Shown: one piece after another, positions 33,411 through 44,823 of the stretch
How the letters are laid out: every line of letters starts with the position of its first letter
How positions within the stretch are numbered: the first letter of the stretch is position 1
Assembly (NCBI RefSeq): GCF_901709675.1
Contig: NC_051097.1
Location: forward strand, 503,039-567,038
Source: Syngnathus acus
Lineage: Eukaryota; Chordata; Actinopteri; Syngnathiformes; Syngnathidae
Direction: 5' to 3'
Length of the DNA stretch: 64,000 nucleotides
Translations under genes and position numbers: made by a program
Notes under the pieces: model-generated
Databases searched by the model: none
What the model was told of the DNA's origin: nothing
The model's input: the letters and a program-made list of their open reading frames with translations, nothing else

Positions 33411-34511
33411 GGAAAACTGACTGCTTTATTCCTGTAGTGAGTGACATTGATATAATATGTAGTATTATTTATGGTAGACAGAAATTGTTTTTTGCGTCTC
33501 TCAAGCAAATCATTGCAACGCAAAGTGGGGAGTTATCGGTCACTCTCCTGTGTCCGCTGTCACTATTTCTCAAGCGATTTACGGCAAAATAAGGTGGCAG
33601 GTTGCCGTCTGTTGCTGTCACTCTCACTCCTGTATTCCTCCCCTAGAATGTTTCTTCACGCTCAGTCACAAGCTGTAACATTACCCGCAACAACACCAAA
33701 AAGTTTAAAGTATAAGTATAGTTTAAAATGAAATGGTTCTATTGGCCTGTGTCTTCCAAAAGCTCCATTTGCCCTGCCTCAAAATGTGGACAAAGGCTAT
33801 AATGCACCGAAAATGTCAGTGTAACCCTAACCCTGCAAGAGCGCTATCACACGGAAATGTTGCCCATTAGGACACCCTGTAAAACTAACAATAGAGTAAG
33901 ATGTTCAAGTCATTTTTCTGTTGAGAAACAGAGCTCTTTTAAACACTGAACATTTTCTTTGTCTGTGTGCGATTAATATAGAATATACAGCAGCATCCAA
34001 TCAACAAATAACCACTTGAGTTTCAAAGGACAGAAGCGTTTCAATGAAAGGGAAAACAAATGTTTGTAGCTCAGTACCAATGGTACAGAGGTACACCACT
34101 GTGCACCACAGTGTTTATCCCCTGAGAAAATACTCTCAATGCACGATTAAAGAAAGAGCTCCCTCAAAATGCCCACTGACCTGAAGTTAATCACTATATC
34201 TCTACTGAATGAGTGACATCAATGAGATAAAAAGTCTCTTTATTGTACTGACGGAGTTACTGGTTTCACTCCACCACAAACCACCAATCTATCATAATTC
34301 ATTAAGAAAGCCTGAAAAATAAAGCCTGTAATGACCTTAGAAGTGTTAGCCAACCTGTACCGCTCTCATTGCATCACAATGTTTGCGTGCAACATGGAAA
34401 AAGGACCGATCTTCGGCTATAGAAATTAGCTCCAGGGACATGGGATGTCACCTCTGGCAGGGAAGGCGCCTGAGCTTTTTTTCAAACCAGAGAGGTTCCA
34501 ACTAGAATATA
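33411..34511. other. intergenic, no gene recognised
   Basis: No element or coding region recognised. Confidence 0.45.
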
Positions 34512-34727
34512 CAGTGGGGCAAAAAAAGTATTTAGTCAGCCACCAAATCCTGAAAATCACATTTGGCCAATAACCAAAGTTCATATTTCAATTTTCCAGA
34601 TTTGTGTTTTTATTTTTTCTCTCATAGTTGAAGTGTACCTATGATGAAAATTAGAGGCATCTCTCATCTTGTAAGTGGGAGAACTTGCACAATTGGTGGC
34701 TGACTAAATACCTTTTTTGCCCCACTG
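34512..34727. mobile_element. Tc1/mariner MITE, 216 bp, TA target
   Basis: CAGTGGGGCAAAAAAAGTAT with inverse ATACCTTTTTTGCCCCACTG, TA on both sides (34510-34511, 34728-34729). TTTAGTCAGCCACC occurs in both arms. A complete non-autonomous element. Confidence 0.93.
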
Positions 34728-34870
34728 TAAATATAGCTTGCCTTTCCATACAACTTGGTCTCTGGTACCAGTGTTTTCACCAGGGAGCGAAAACAAACTC
34801 CAGCCGAATCGGCCACTACTGGTTAATTAAAGGCCATATACATGTGTGACAATGACAATAAAGATCTATT

Positions 34871-34994
34871 CTATTCTATATCATAGAAATGTGTCTTTAA
34901 ACGTGTCTTAAATGTTTCTACTGAGGTAGCAGTTCTAATATCCATTGGTAGGGCATTCCAAAGCTCTGGAGCCCGAATAGAAGATGCTCGAGAC
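34871..34994 (-). pseudogene. LINE ORF2, C-terminal end beyond the hAT insertion
   Basis: The minus-strand frame reads SRASSIRAPELWNALPMDIR then TATSVETFKTRLKTHFYDIE and a TAG stop at 34871-34873. It is the same frame as 36591-36335, so removing the hAT and one copy of the 8-bp duplication restores the order of this LINE tail. Confidence 0.88.
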
Positions 34995-36326
34995 CAGGTA
35001 TGGGCAAACTACGGCCCGCGGGCCACATCCGGCCCACGGGACCGTTTAATCCGGCCCGCCAACCCTGAATAAATTGTATTATTAAACATTTTTTTTGGTC
35101 ATTTTGCCTGCAATGACTGCGTTTCCCCAGTAGATGGGGAACCGCTCACCTGCGCATTTACTACCGGAGGCCGTGTCAGAAAGCTCGGTGCACACTCACA
35201 AGTGCGTGTACGTACTCAGTAATACGGACATGGCGCACTCGCGCTCTATTTGTATCAGTGCCGAATTTAGAGCGTGGGCTGTGACGACAGCATTCTTGTA
35301 ATTTGCGCGCTGAGCTTTCAGATACAGTTTTACACTAAAGCCACCCACAAACCTTCCCCTGGAATCCTTCCATTAAAATGAGTCGCCCAAGGAAAAGCAA
35401 GCTGGACACTGAGTGCCGAGTGTTTAAAAAAGAGTGGCCAATTTGGCTCAACGTACGCGACGTGACGTTCAGCCACATGAACATCAACATCAACCCGTCA
35501 CAGATCTAGGTAAACGGACCAACACCTCTGATCTCTCCTAAGAATTGCCACAACATATTTTACTCCAGACTATGACGCACTAGCAAAAAAGGGAGACCAA
35601 CAACACTGTTCCCACTGAAAATGAAGGGGAGGCTCTCAAGTTTGTTGTAAAAAAATGCATTTTGAATATGATTTGTACAAATAGCAGGGATTGAAACTAG
35701 TGACCATTCTCATTTTCAAACAATGCAGGATGCTCAAGGACATTGATGCACCACTTGTTTGCAACTAATCTTAACCTGTAAAGTTCTTAAGGCTTACTTT
35801 AAGGAAGTGTTTCCCGTTTCCTCACCTCTGTTACCAGGTGTTTGTGAGTTAAAACTCTGCTCTGATTTTCAGATACCCCTCACCGTGTTGCCGTTTTGAT
35901 TACTTTATTTGGATGTATGCTTTCACCGATTCTTCAAGATGATATATTTGGTCAGAATGTTTGCCGTTTGATGTGATCTCATAAGATAAACATCTTTCAT
36001 TAATCTGACCTGCAGGCACTGAAGTGATGGAGACTGTTATTCATAATAACAGTGTCGTATTTTATGACAATCACTGATAGCAGTTTTTTAGTGAATTGTT
36101 TTTTATTTTTTTAATGCTGTTAATAAATGCATTTGTTTTCAAAAAACTTTTTTTGAATATCCGTGCTTTACTACCTACTAAAGGCCAAAACCTTTTATGC
36201 AATGACCTTTACAGGTCGTTTATATTACTTCACACAAGCACTACATCCATCTGCTCCTGGTTCGGCCCTCCGGTCCAAATTTAGAACCCAGTTCGGCCCG
36301 CAAGTCAAAAGGTTTGCCCACCCCTG
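34995..36326. mobile_element. hAT element nested in the LINE, 8-bp TSD CTCGAGAC/CTCTAGAC
   Basis: Ends CAGGTATGGGCAAACTACGG and GTTTGCCCACCCCTG. Duplication at 34987-34994 and 36327-36334 with one mismatch. Inverted relative to the copy at 30685-31848, which it matches over most of its length. Confidence 0.93.
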
Positions 36327-36334
36327 CTCTAGAC

Positions 36335-37950
36335 CCTGCAGACATTTTCTTGGCCCTCGGTGTCACTAAAAGACTAGCGTTCTGCGAACGAAGGTTACAA
36401 GACGGAACATAAGGAACAACTAAGTCGACGAGATATGAAGGCGCTAAGCCATGCAATGATTTATAGGTTAATAGAAGAACCTTGAAGTCACATCTTAAAT
36501 GGACCGGGAGCCAATGTAAGTTGACTAATATTGGGGTAATGTGATAAACTTTTCTTGTCCGTGAGAGCAGCCTTGCAGCAGCATTTTGCACTGTCGACTT
36601 TTGATGCTGGACTTAGGAAGACCAGAGAATAATGCATTACAGTAGTCCAGGTGCGACGTGATGAACGCATATATAATAGTTTCTGCATCACCGGTAAAGA
36701 GGATCGGATGAATCTTAGCAATATTACGAAGGTGAAAAAACGCAATTCTGGTTGTATTCTTAATGTGCTTTTGAAAGGAGAGCGTTTGGTCAAATATTAC
36801 CCTGAGATTAGTTACAGTATCGCTCTGAGTGATAGTACGGTTATCTATAGTTATAGTGGTTTCCTTAAATAAGTGTTGATAACGAGCTGGACCAATTATC
36901 AACATCTCAGTTTTATCTGGGTTAAGACGAAGGAAGTTGAGAGACATCCATTGCTTGATCTCCGCAAGGCATACCTCAAGATTACAGCAGTCCCGCGGAT
37001 CTGTCATCGATAACGGCATATATAATTGGGTGTCCTCCGCGTAACATTGAAAACTAATATTATATTTACGTATTATGTTCCCAAGCGGAATCATATAAAT
37101 ATTAAATAGAATTGGTCCAAGTACCGATCCCTGTGGGACACCACACGTAACATTATAGAGCTCAGAGGACGTATGGCCATGGACCACTCGGTGCGTCCTG
37201 TCTGATAGATAGGAATAGAACCAGTCTAGTGCTGACCCTGAAAGACCAACACAACTTTTCAGACGCTCTAATAAAATATCGAAGTCTACAGTGTCGAAGG
37301 CAGCACTAAGATCGAGTAGTAACAATACCGATGAAGTGTTTGAATCCATAGCTATAAGGAGATCATTAGTCACTTTAGCAAGTGCTGTCAGTGGAATGAT
37401 TAGCTCTAAAACCAGACTGAAAGGATTCATATCGATTATTGGCGACCAATAAGTAATCAATAAGCTGCTGCGCTACTACTTTTTCAAGAAGTTTTGCTAT
37501 GAATGGGAGGTTTGAAACTGGCCTATAATTACTGAGACAGTCCGGGTCAAGATTTGGTCGCTTAAGTAACGGTTTAATGATAGCGGTTTTAAAGGCTATT
37601 GGCACTATCCCAGAGGAGACAGACAGATTAATTATATTTAAGACGGACGGTCCTGAAATTTGAAATAATTCTTTAAATAGTTTGGCTGGGAGCGGGTCGA
37701 GTAAACATGTTGTTTGTTTAGCCGCACTAACCAATTGTGTAAGCCTTTCAAGGGACACGGTTTTAAAATTTGAGAGGGTTATTGCATGATCGTCAGCGCC
37801 GATAATCGGCGGTCTCGACTGAGCGATTGGAATGGTCATCTTGATCTCATCCCTATTGGATTCAATCTTTCGAGCGAAAAATTTCATGAACTCGTCAGCT
37901 GAATGGAAGGAGCTATCGGGGGTCAGCTGGCATAGTGTTAGCTTTGCCAC
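36335..37950 (-). pseudogene. LINE ORF2, reverse transcriptase domain
   Basis: Minus-strand frames 37950-37375, 37460-36525 and 36591-36335 cover the polymerase: KPLLKRPNLDPDCLSNYRPV, FQSGFRANHSTDS, LLDLSAAFDTVD, CGVPQGSVLGPILFNIYM, then CYAEDTQLY where the active-site YADD is expected, and HWLPVHLRCDFKVLLLTYKS. The Glu codon (37035-37037) replaces the first catalytic Asp of the pair. Two frameshifts, near 37375-37460 and 36525-36591. Confidence 0.92.
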
Positions 37951-38118
37951 TGTATCAAATAGGTATTTAGGATTGTTTTTATTGAGATTAATGACTTGCG
38001 AAAAATAACGAGTTTTTACTAAGATAAGCGCATCTTTATATTTCAGGAGGCTGTCACGCCATGCCTGATGGAAAACCTCAAGTTTGGTTAAATGCCATTT
38101 GCGCTCATGTTTTCTACA

Positions 38119-39111
38119 TCATTGCTTAAGCGTATGTGTTTCATCTGTGAACCACAGAGTAGGCAATCTACGGCGAGTTTTCAGACGTAGCGGTGCCACA
38201 GAGTCGATGGCATTTAACAATGTCGCATTGAATTCATTTGTAAGATTATCAATAGAGGCGATATATGCGGGAAATATGGCAGTTGCCGGCGACAGTAACT
38301 CAGATAGCGCAGTTGCAGTCATGGAGTTAATATTACGGCTGCTATAATTCTGATTGCTCTCTTGTCTTTGACAAAGAACTAAAATTTCAAATTTTATTAA
38401 GTAATGATCAGACAAAACAGTAGTGTATGGCAGTACTGTTATATTTGAGGTTGCCAGTCCTCGGGATAATACCAGATCTAAGGTATTTCCATTCTTATGT
38501 GTTGCTGTCTGTACGGCTTGCGTAAAACCAAACGTATTAGTTAAAGTCTGAAACACCGAAGTAAGTGGCTCTGACGGTAAATTCATGTGGATATTGAAAT
38601 CGCCCGTGATTATTATATTATCCGCATTTGTCACTAGATCAGCCACGAATTCTGAAAATTCATCCAGGAAGCCAGAGTAAGCCCTGGGTGGACGGTAAAT
38701 AACAGCAAGATAAAATGACGGTAAAGCGGTGGATCGGACAGTAAGAATTTCAAATGTTTTAAATACATTAATCGAACGAGGCCTAAATCTAAGATCGGAG
38801 TTTGAGATGAGGGCGACACCCCCACCCTTTTTTCGAGGACGCGCCACATGCGAGCTCACAAAATTTGGAGGCGAGGCCTCATTAAGCGGCAGCAGTTCAT
38901 TAGGTTTTAACCAGGTCTCGCAAAGACCAAAAACGTTTAGATTATGTTCCGTGATGAGGTCATTAACGAGAACTGCTTTCGTATGAAGCAATCTAATATT
39001 CATAAAACCGAGTTTAAGTGTAATCGGTCGATCAGGGTTCGTATCTATCAAAGGATTTTTAAACGAAATGCGAGTAAGATTGTGTTCTCTAGGCCTGACA
39101 TCACCTCTCAA
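38119..39111 (-). pseudogene. LINE ORF2, AP endonuclease domain
   Basis: One open minus-strand frame of 330 codons. Endonuclease motifs in order: LGFMNIRLLHTKAVLVNDLI, CETWL, the GGGVALI block, YRPP, GDFNIHMN (catalytic Asp-x-Asn) and SDHYLIKFEI (catalytic Asp-His). It nicks target DNA for target-primed reverse transcription. The frame is closed before the reverse transcriptase by breaks near 38000-38120. Confidence 0.88.
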
Positions 39112-39118
39112 ATGTTTA

Positions 39119-40430
39119 TTAGCGCGGTGGGACGATACAACCGTGGGAATTTGATAGTAAATATTTGGTACACGTTATATTATCTGAAACGGGCACCATT
39201 TCATCAGCGATACCGGTCGGGGTGGAGTGACTGGATTTGTCTACTACCTCAGTAGAAAGTGTGTTCACGTGTACTGTAGCACTATTCAAACTGTGATGCT
39301 CTAGTCTACACAAGGAGCTATGTGCATGCTGGAAGTCTAGCCTAGCGCTAGTTAACTTTAACTTAACAGACTCCAAACCCATCCTAACAGGTGGTCTAGT
39401 CACCTGTGCCCCGGCCTGCTCTAAAGTGACCTGTCATGAGTGGCTCAAACGGTAATCTATATTCCTATATAGAAAGAGTGAAGGCCCCTTCACGGTTAGG
39501 ATGAAGGCCGTCCTTCCTCAGCAGGTCGGGGCGGCCCCAGAAGGAGGACCAGTTATCTATAAAATACACTCCCTGCTTTTTACAGAACCCAGCCATCCAT
39601 CGATTAAGGGAGACTAATCTACTAACGCTCTCATCAGTGCCTCTCCCAGGCAGGGGGCCAGAGACAAATACTCGATGCCAACTCATCTTTCTGGCGAGAT
39701 CACAAGTCCTCGCTCTGTTTTTCTTTGGGATCTCTGATTGCCTCATCCTAACATCATTGGCGCCGATGTGTATCACTATGTCCGAGTAGCTAGTGTTGTT
39801 GGAACTACGCTGTTGACTAGGCCTATTGTGAGTCAGCTCCCTAAGATTAGCTTCTATGTCTGCCCCCAGGAATACACATTACCGTGGCTGGATTTTTAAG
39901 CGTGATATTTCAGGTAATGGAGTCACCTATGACCAAGGTGCGAGGGCCAGTAGACCGAGATGACTTTGGACGGCCATGTATCTTACCTGGCTCATCGTGA
40001 TTAGCAAGCCACTTGGGGCTAGTGCTAACTGGGCTAGCGGGCTGACTGCAGTCCGCGTCTTTTGTCCGCCCCATCTACTGTTAGCACACTATTCTGCTCT
40101 AGCTGGCGGACACGCAGGGACAACCTCTCTCAGAGAAGGGTGCAGTTGGTGCACGAAGCCGTACAAACCTCTTGATCCGCAGCCATACTTTATGTGTCTG
40201 ATGATCGACGGTAGACAAACGGCCACGAAACCTCCGCTGAGAGCCAGACAGTAATGTGGAAGAAATGGCAGGGATGGTCTGTCCGCGTGTCCAATGATCG
40301 ACGATCGAGAGCCAAACAGTGACGTGGTCGAAATGGCAGCGTCAATCCTTGCCGCGACTTTCAACAAAAGTAAACTCCCAAAAGTGGAGTAAAAAACGTA
40401 AAAAGCAAGGAAAAACTCAAACCTCGTCAC
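39119..40430 (-). pseudogene. LINE ORF1 with SGNH/GDSL esterase domain, broken
   Basis: The minus-strand frame 39776-39465 reads MIHIGANDVRMRQSEIPKKN (block with Gly-x-Asn-Asp), later GVYFIDNWSSFWGRPDLLRK and DGLHPNREG (Asp-x-x-His catalytic pair). Esterase domains in ORF1 are known from CR1- and L2-group LINEs. Neighbouring frames (40430-40089 and 39403-39119) look like flanking ORF1 material but I cannot name domains in them. Stops and shifts separate the pieces. Confidence 0.7.
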
Positions 40431-40640
40431 CAGATTAGACCACGGATAGGTAATGGGAAATGTGACTGCATCTCAACCAAAACCCCGAGTTTTCTGACCC
40501 GACACGTGGTTTCATGAGGCGATGTGGAGTTGTTCTTTATTTGCAAGATCTTGGGTTGTTTAATGGCGGTCAGTACACGAGGCACTCCAGCAGATAAAAC
40601 AACAGCCCCCACCCTCCAGGTCAGAAGGTTTTATACTGTC

Positions 40641-41547
40641 CGCCCGTAGTGACAAAGAAAGGAAAAGGTGGGAAAGGAAAATGCGGGAAAGGAAAAAGCG
40701 GGAAGGGAGAAGGCGGGGAGGTAAAAACATGTCCTAACGTTCTGTTATCACCTGGCCATTTGAAAAAGTATATGAGTTTGTCTCACCTAATAAAATATGT
40801 ACACATTGCTGTTGCTCTCTCCTCACACTTCAAATAGTTTTTCTTGTTCTGTGGTTTTTGTTTGTGCTTCAAAACGTTTTTATCGATTCTTTTTTTGGCA
40901 CAAATCTGCTTTCATATATGTTGGTCTGATCGTATTGTTTCCAACCCATTCATAATCAAACGGAATATCACATGGATAAGTTGACATGGGAAACATCACA
41001 AGTATGGTAAATTGCTTCCCGGAACTCAGATAATATGCATAAACTATGGTAAGACTAATTTACGCCACCTCCCCACCAAGGCAGGGGAGGGGGGTACTAA
41101 CAGAGGGATGACACTTCATAGTCTAGTGAGAAGAGCAACAGCCTTCATAGTGTAGCATTTTGGCATTACCAGTACCGCTATTACCAAACCTAGGTTTTTC
41201 CATTTCTTTCTTATATTTTTTTAAATGTTTGCAATTCCATGCAGTCGTTTGCGAGAAGCAAAGGAGCCATTGTGTTTCATTTGCTTATTGACAACTTGGG
41301 CGCAAATCACCCCTACAGAAACATACGACACTGACAGACAGTTGCAATCTTTACAAAAATGTTGAATCATGAAAATACAAATGTTGTTGAAGTAATGTTT
41401 CCCTAGTTGATTTGTCCACATATGTATTCTTGATTCAGGAATTCCACTGTACACACCAATACACCACAAAAATAATGTTTCGATCACTCCCACATGGCTT
41501 TTTGGTAAAGATCTTAATTTGTCCTCATGATTTTTTTTCTCTTCTAG
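40641..41547. other. ajm1 upstream region, no gene recognised
   Basis: Begins with a purine-rich tract (GGGAAAGGAAAA-type, 40651-40725). The rest is AT-rich and leads to a polypyrimidine acceptor at 41547. An upstream non-coding ajm1 exon and promoter must lie further 5' and were not located. Confidence 0.45.
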
Positions 41548-41556
41548 GAAACAACC

Positions 41557-41580
41557 ATGGAGATTAATGGCGAAAACTAA
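41557..41580 (+). promoter_or_regulatory. short upstream ORF in the ajm1 5' UTR
   Basis: ATG in an optimal context (ACCATGG) followed by six codons (Glu-Ile-Asn-Gly-Glu-Asn) and TAA, 15 nt before the ajm1 start. The exon begins at 41548 after a CTTCTAG acceptor, so the uORF would be in the mature 5' UTR. Confidence 0.55.
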
Positions 41581-41595
41581 AGGAGTCATTTTAAG

Positions 41596-44500
41596 ATGAC
41601 ACTCACAGGACCACCTGACTTATTGGTATCAAGTGTGCATCAAGACATAAAAATTACCCCCATTTCTTCACTCGCCAAATCCTTGCAACGCTACAAAGAA
41701 TGTAGTTCTTTAAATTGCAGCACACTGGAAGAAATTAAGAGCAAGGATAATAAGCAGCGCTGCCGTGTCTTTGAAACTACCTTGCTGGAGTACCCAAAAC
41801 ATTATAAATACGCAATGAATTCCCCACACAAAAAGACTGAGAGGCATGGCGCTAATCCAGATATTGTCTGGAATGCCCTGGGTCACCATCAAAGGTACCG
41901 CTTTTCAGCTCCAGATATTTTCAACATTCGGTTAACATCTCAACCAATGGATGCAAGTGTGAACAGTGAGCCTGCCATCATCCCTGAGCAAAAACGAAGA
42001 GCTCGGTCAAAAAGCGCACCTCGAGTCCAAACTAATCTCACCCCTATATCATTTGAGTCCTCACCCTCCAGGAGGAAGGGAAGGGAGTCCCGATGCACCA
42101 TAGGAGAATCTCATTGGAGACCTGACATATCCCCACGTAAAGAGTCCTCCTATGCAGCAAACAGAGCTCATTTATTTGGACTTCAGCCTCAAATGAGTGG
42201 TAACAATATATTTTCAGCCCATTATTTATCGAATACTTACGAGGAGGCTACACTGGATAAACCAGCAACCAGCCCTCATGTCAGATGTCGGGTAGACATT
42301 AAACCAAATGATTCAGCATTATATCATAAAGGACAGAAACACCTTACACCTCAAATGGACATTCAATGTCAAAGGCACCACAATTGGGTAAGTAGGAGCC
42401 TGACTGTGCCCCGCCATTTCTCCTATTCAAGAGCACCAACGTCCACTGATTCATTGGTTACAGAGAGTCAGCAAGCTTCTCAAAATTCCTACAGTTTGCC
42501 AAATAAGTACAAACACCAAATGGTTCCTTTCGAAGGGATGGAATCCACTGGATATGAAATGGAAAACACAAGTCACTCCAGTCCTAACATGCCAATCCCA
42601 GTGTTTTATGAAGAGGATCCTGGTAGATATGTTACCACAGTTCCCCCTCAGCCAAGTTCTTATTTTCATGATCAACGTATGAAAGGACAAACCTCCAAAG
42701 TGCAATATGTACATGATCAAAGAGGTCGAATGGTGCATGCTATGGGTACAAGGTCTTATAACAATGAAATTGAGCATTATCCATACACTTTACAGGCAGG
42801 GTATCCACAATTATTTAAAGCAAATGAGCCAGGGCCATATATCATACAACCACAGCCAACAAGAATCTTTTATGGAAATGATCCAAGGTCTTATCAAATT
42901 CAGTCTGCTCCTCCAAGGTTCTATTATTCACGTGACACGCATGCCATGCCACCACAGCACCATATACCAGCAAGGGCCCATTATGCAGACAACCAAAAAA
43001 ATGTGAGGATTATTCAGGCACACGCAGATGACTGGTACAGTTCATATGGTCCTGGATATTCCTCTATTCCAGTAAATGATGTGTCCCAAGTCACTCCAAC
43101 CAGGATCCAACAAGAGACTGTATTAATGCCTTGTTATTCAAACCCTTCTGCAGAACCTCAAAGAATTGGCACAGATTCTAAATCCTACTCAAGATCATTG
43201 GACGATATCCTCACCTCATATGTAGAAAGGGAACAACCCCCTTCTGTTCAGCGGCATCAGAGCTATAATGACCTTGATCCAAGGAAACCGATAGGAGGCT
43301 TGGATGACAAGCCACAGCCAGTGGTAGTCAATCTCTCCACTTCACCAAGACGTTATGCAGCTTTGTCCATGTCTGATAACTCTTTGATTGACCAAAGCCC
43401 TTCATCAACATCAAAAAACACAACTAGTAAACAGTGGTTAGTAACTCCAGAGATTACAATTACGGATAATGACTTTCGTACTGGGAATCTTAGGAAAGCT
43501 GAAGGAAAGTCTGCCAGCTGGGATATTCTGGACTCTCGAGGCACTGAAGGTGAGCATGACATTAAAGCCTCGACCAAAGAAAAGCCACATGACAATTCTC
43601 TTCAGCAGAGCCTTGAACAACTTGATGAGCTGCTGGCTGATCTTGTGACTGACTACAAACCACCAAGTCGAAGGGCGAGTCAGGACATACTAGATCAGCT
43701 GAAGAAGCTAATTGACGAGGAAGAAGCAGTATCTCTGTCGAGGAAGAACTTGGATACTGTTGCTCAACAACCACCTCCTCTTGACAAGCAACCAACTTCA
43801 ATAAGATTAAATCCTGATTCATTTCAAGATCTAGATGGGGCAAGTGATGCAATGAAGGGTCCAAATGAGTGCTCTCCAGATCAGAGTCCAGATGAGGATG
43901 ATACAATGATGTGTTCAAACAATAAATGCCGGAGAACAGAAACTCTGTTTCATGCTTGCCTTTACTTTAAATCTTGCCACAGCTGCTACACTTATTACTG
44001 CTCTCGCAACTGCCGCAGAGAAGACTGGGACATTCATAAAGAGAGTTGTGTATATGGTAGAATTGGCAGCTCATGTCGACATATCATCAAACATTGTCGT
44101 GAGACTATTGAAGTCCACAAAGCCTTCTCCCGTCTTGCCAAAGTTGGTTATCTTTCTCGAGGTAGGGGCGTACTCTTCCTTGGTTTCCCTAACACTGTGT
44201 CTTCCAGTAACTTTTTACAAGCAGGCCTGGATAGTCTGCCTATGTCACCCACATACTTGTCGCTAAGAGAGCTTGAAAGTTTCAAAGACAACCTTGGTGA
44301 GTACTGTAAAGAGTTGCAAGAAGCTGGAAAAGAATACGACCCAAATGAATGTTTCATATTGAATGTATCAATTGCTGTCGGTGAACAGCTGCCAGATGGG
44401 CCTTCACCAAGGACCCAAGCTCCAGCAGTCAGAAAATATGCAAAGGTTGCTCTTGCTTCTTTCAGCCCTGACAGAAAGATCCACAAGAAACAGGGTGAGA

Positions 44501-44823
44501 TGGAAACCCTGATCTTAACTCCACCACCAGGAACAACAGATATTGACAAAGCTGGAGAAGAAGGCAGGAAGGCCAGAGAAATATGCTTTATCAATATACA
44601 ACGAGAGTTAAGGATTCGAGGCGTATTCTTACGCCATGAATACCCACAAGTGTATCAACAGCTCTGTGAGTTTGTGGAAAATAACCTCCGATTCACCCCT
44701 ACCACCATTTATCCAATTGATAAGAGGACGGGGAAGCAGTTTATGTGCATGATTATGGCCGCCTCTGAGCCAAGAACATTGGACTGGGTAGGAACTCCAC
44801 ATCTTCTTGATGACATCATTTAA
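41596..44823 (+). CDS. ajm1: apical junction component 1 homolog (AJM1)
   Basis: An uninterrupted 1075-codon exon. The start MTLTGPPDLLVSSVHQDIKI, the RRARSKSAPR motif (about residues 134-143) and PHVRCRVDIKP match what I recall of vertebrate AJM1 (C9orf172), linked to epithelial apical junctions by its relation to C. elegans AJM-1. Visible domains: a disordered N-terminal half; a Tyr/Pro-rich middle (about 345-500) with repeated RxFYxxDPRSY-like units; a Leu/Glu-rich helical stretch (about 680-725); a MYND-like zinc-binding cluster (C773 to C818, with CHSC and H-x3-C); and a conserved C-terminal globular region to the end. The chosen ATG is the first in frame and follows the UTR acceptor. 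No frame damage. It is longer than my recollection of the mammalian protein. Confidence 0.85.
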   Translation: MTLTGPPDLLVSSVHQDIKITPISSLAKSLQRYKECSSLNCSTLEEIKSKDNKQRCRVFETTLLEYPKHYKYAMNSPHKKTERHGANPDIVWNALGHHQRYRFSAPDIFNIRLTSQPMDASVNSEPAIIPEQKRRARSKSAPRVQTNLTPISFESSPSRRKGRESRCTIGESHWRPDISPRKESSYAANRAHLFGLQPQMSGNNIFSAHYLSNTYEEATLDKPATSPHVRCRVDIKPNDSALYHKGQKHLTPQMDIQCQRHHNWVSRSLTVPRHFSYSRAPTSTDSLVTESQQASQNSYSLPNKYKHQMVPFEGMESTGYEMENTSHSSPNMPIPVFYEEDPGRYVTTVPPQPSSYFHDQRMKGQTSKVQYVHDQRGRMVHAMGTRSYNNEIEHYPYTLQAGYPQLFKANEPGPYIIQPQPTRIFYGNDPRSYQIQSAPPRFYYSRDTHAMPPQHHIPARAHYADNQKNVRIIQAHADDWYSSYGPGYSSIPVNDVSQVTPTRIQQETVLMPCYSNPSAEPQRIGTDSKSYSRSLDDILTSYVEREQPPSVQRHQSYNDLDPRKPIGGLDDKPQPVVVNLSTSPRRYAALSMSDNSLIDQSPSSTSKNTTSKQWLVTPEITITDNDFRTGNLRKAEGKSASWDILDSRGTEGEHDIKASTKEKPHDNSLQQSLEQLDELLADLVTDYKPPSRRASQDILDQLKKLIDEEEAVSLSRKNLDTVAQQPPPLDKQPTSIRLNPDSFQDLDGASDAMKGPNECSPDQSPDEDDTMMCSNNKCRRTETLFHACLYFKSCHSCYTYYCSRNCRREDWDIHKESCVYGRIGSSCRHIIKHCRETIEVHKAFSRLAKVGYLSRGRGVLFLGFPNTVSSSNFLQAGLDSLPMSPTYLSLRELESFKDNLGEYCKELQEAGKEYDPNECFILNVSIAVGEQLPDGPSPRTQAPAVRKYAKVALASFSPDRKIHKKQGEMETLILTPPPGTTDIDKAGEEGRKAREICFINIQRELRIRGVFLRHEYPQVYQQLCEFVENNLRFTPTTIYPIDKRTGKQFMCMIMAASEPRTLDWVGTPHLLDDII

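Larger units (their letters stand above)
34800..40640 (-). mobile_element. L2/CR1-like LINE, near full length, interrupted by a hAT
   Basis: On the minus strand: ORF1 region with an SGNH esterase (40430-39119), AP-type endonuclease (39111-38119), reverse transcriptase (37950-36335), a hAT insertion, and the ORF2 C-terminus (34994-34871). The 5' limit is set only by where recognisable sequence fades. Several frame breaks make it inactive. Confidence 0.85.

Noticed and set aside
40649-40837. Lys/Gly-rich 62-codon frame
   Set aside because: Purine-rich simple sequence.
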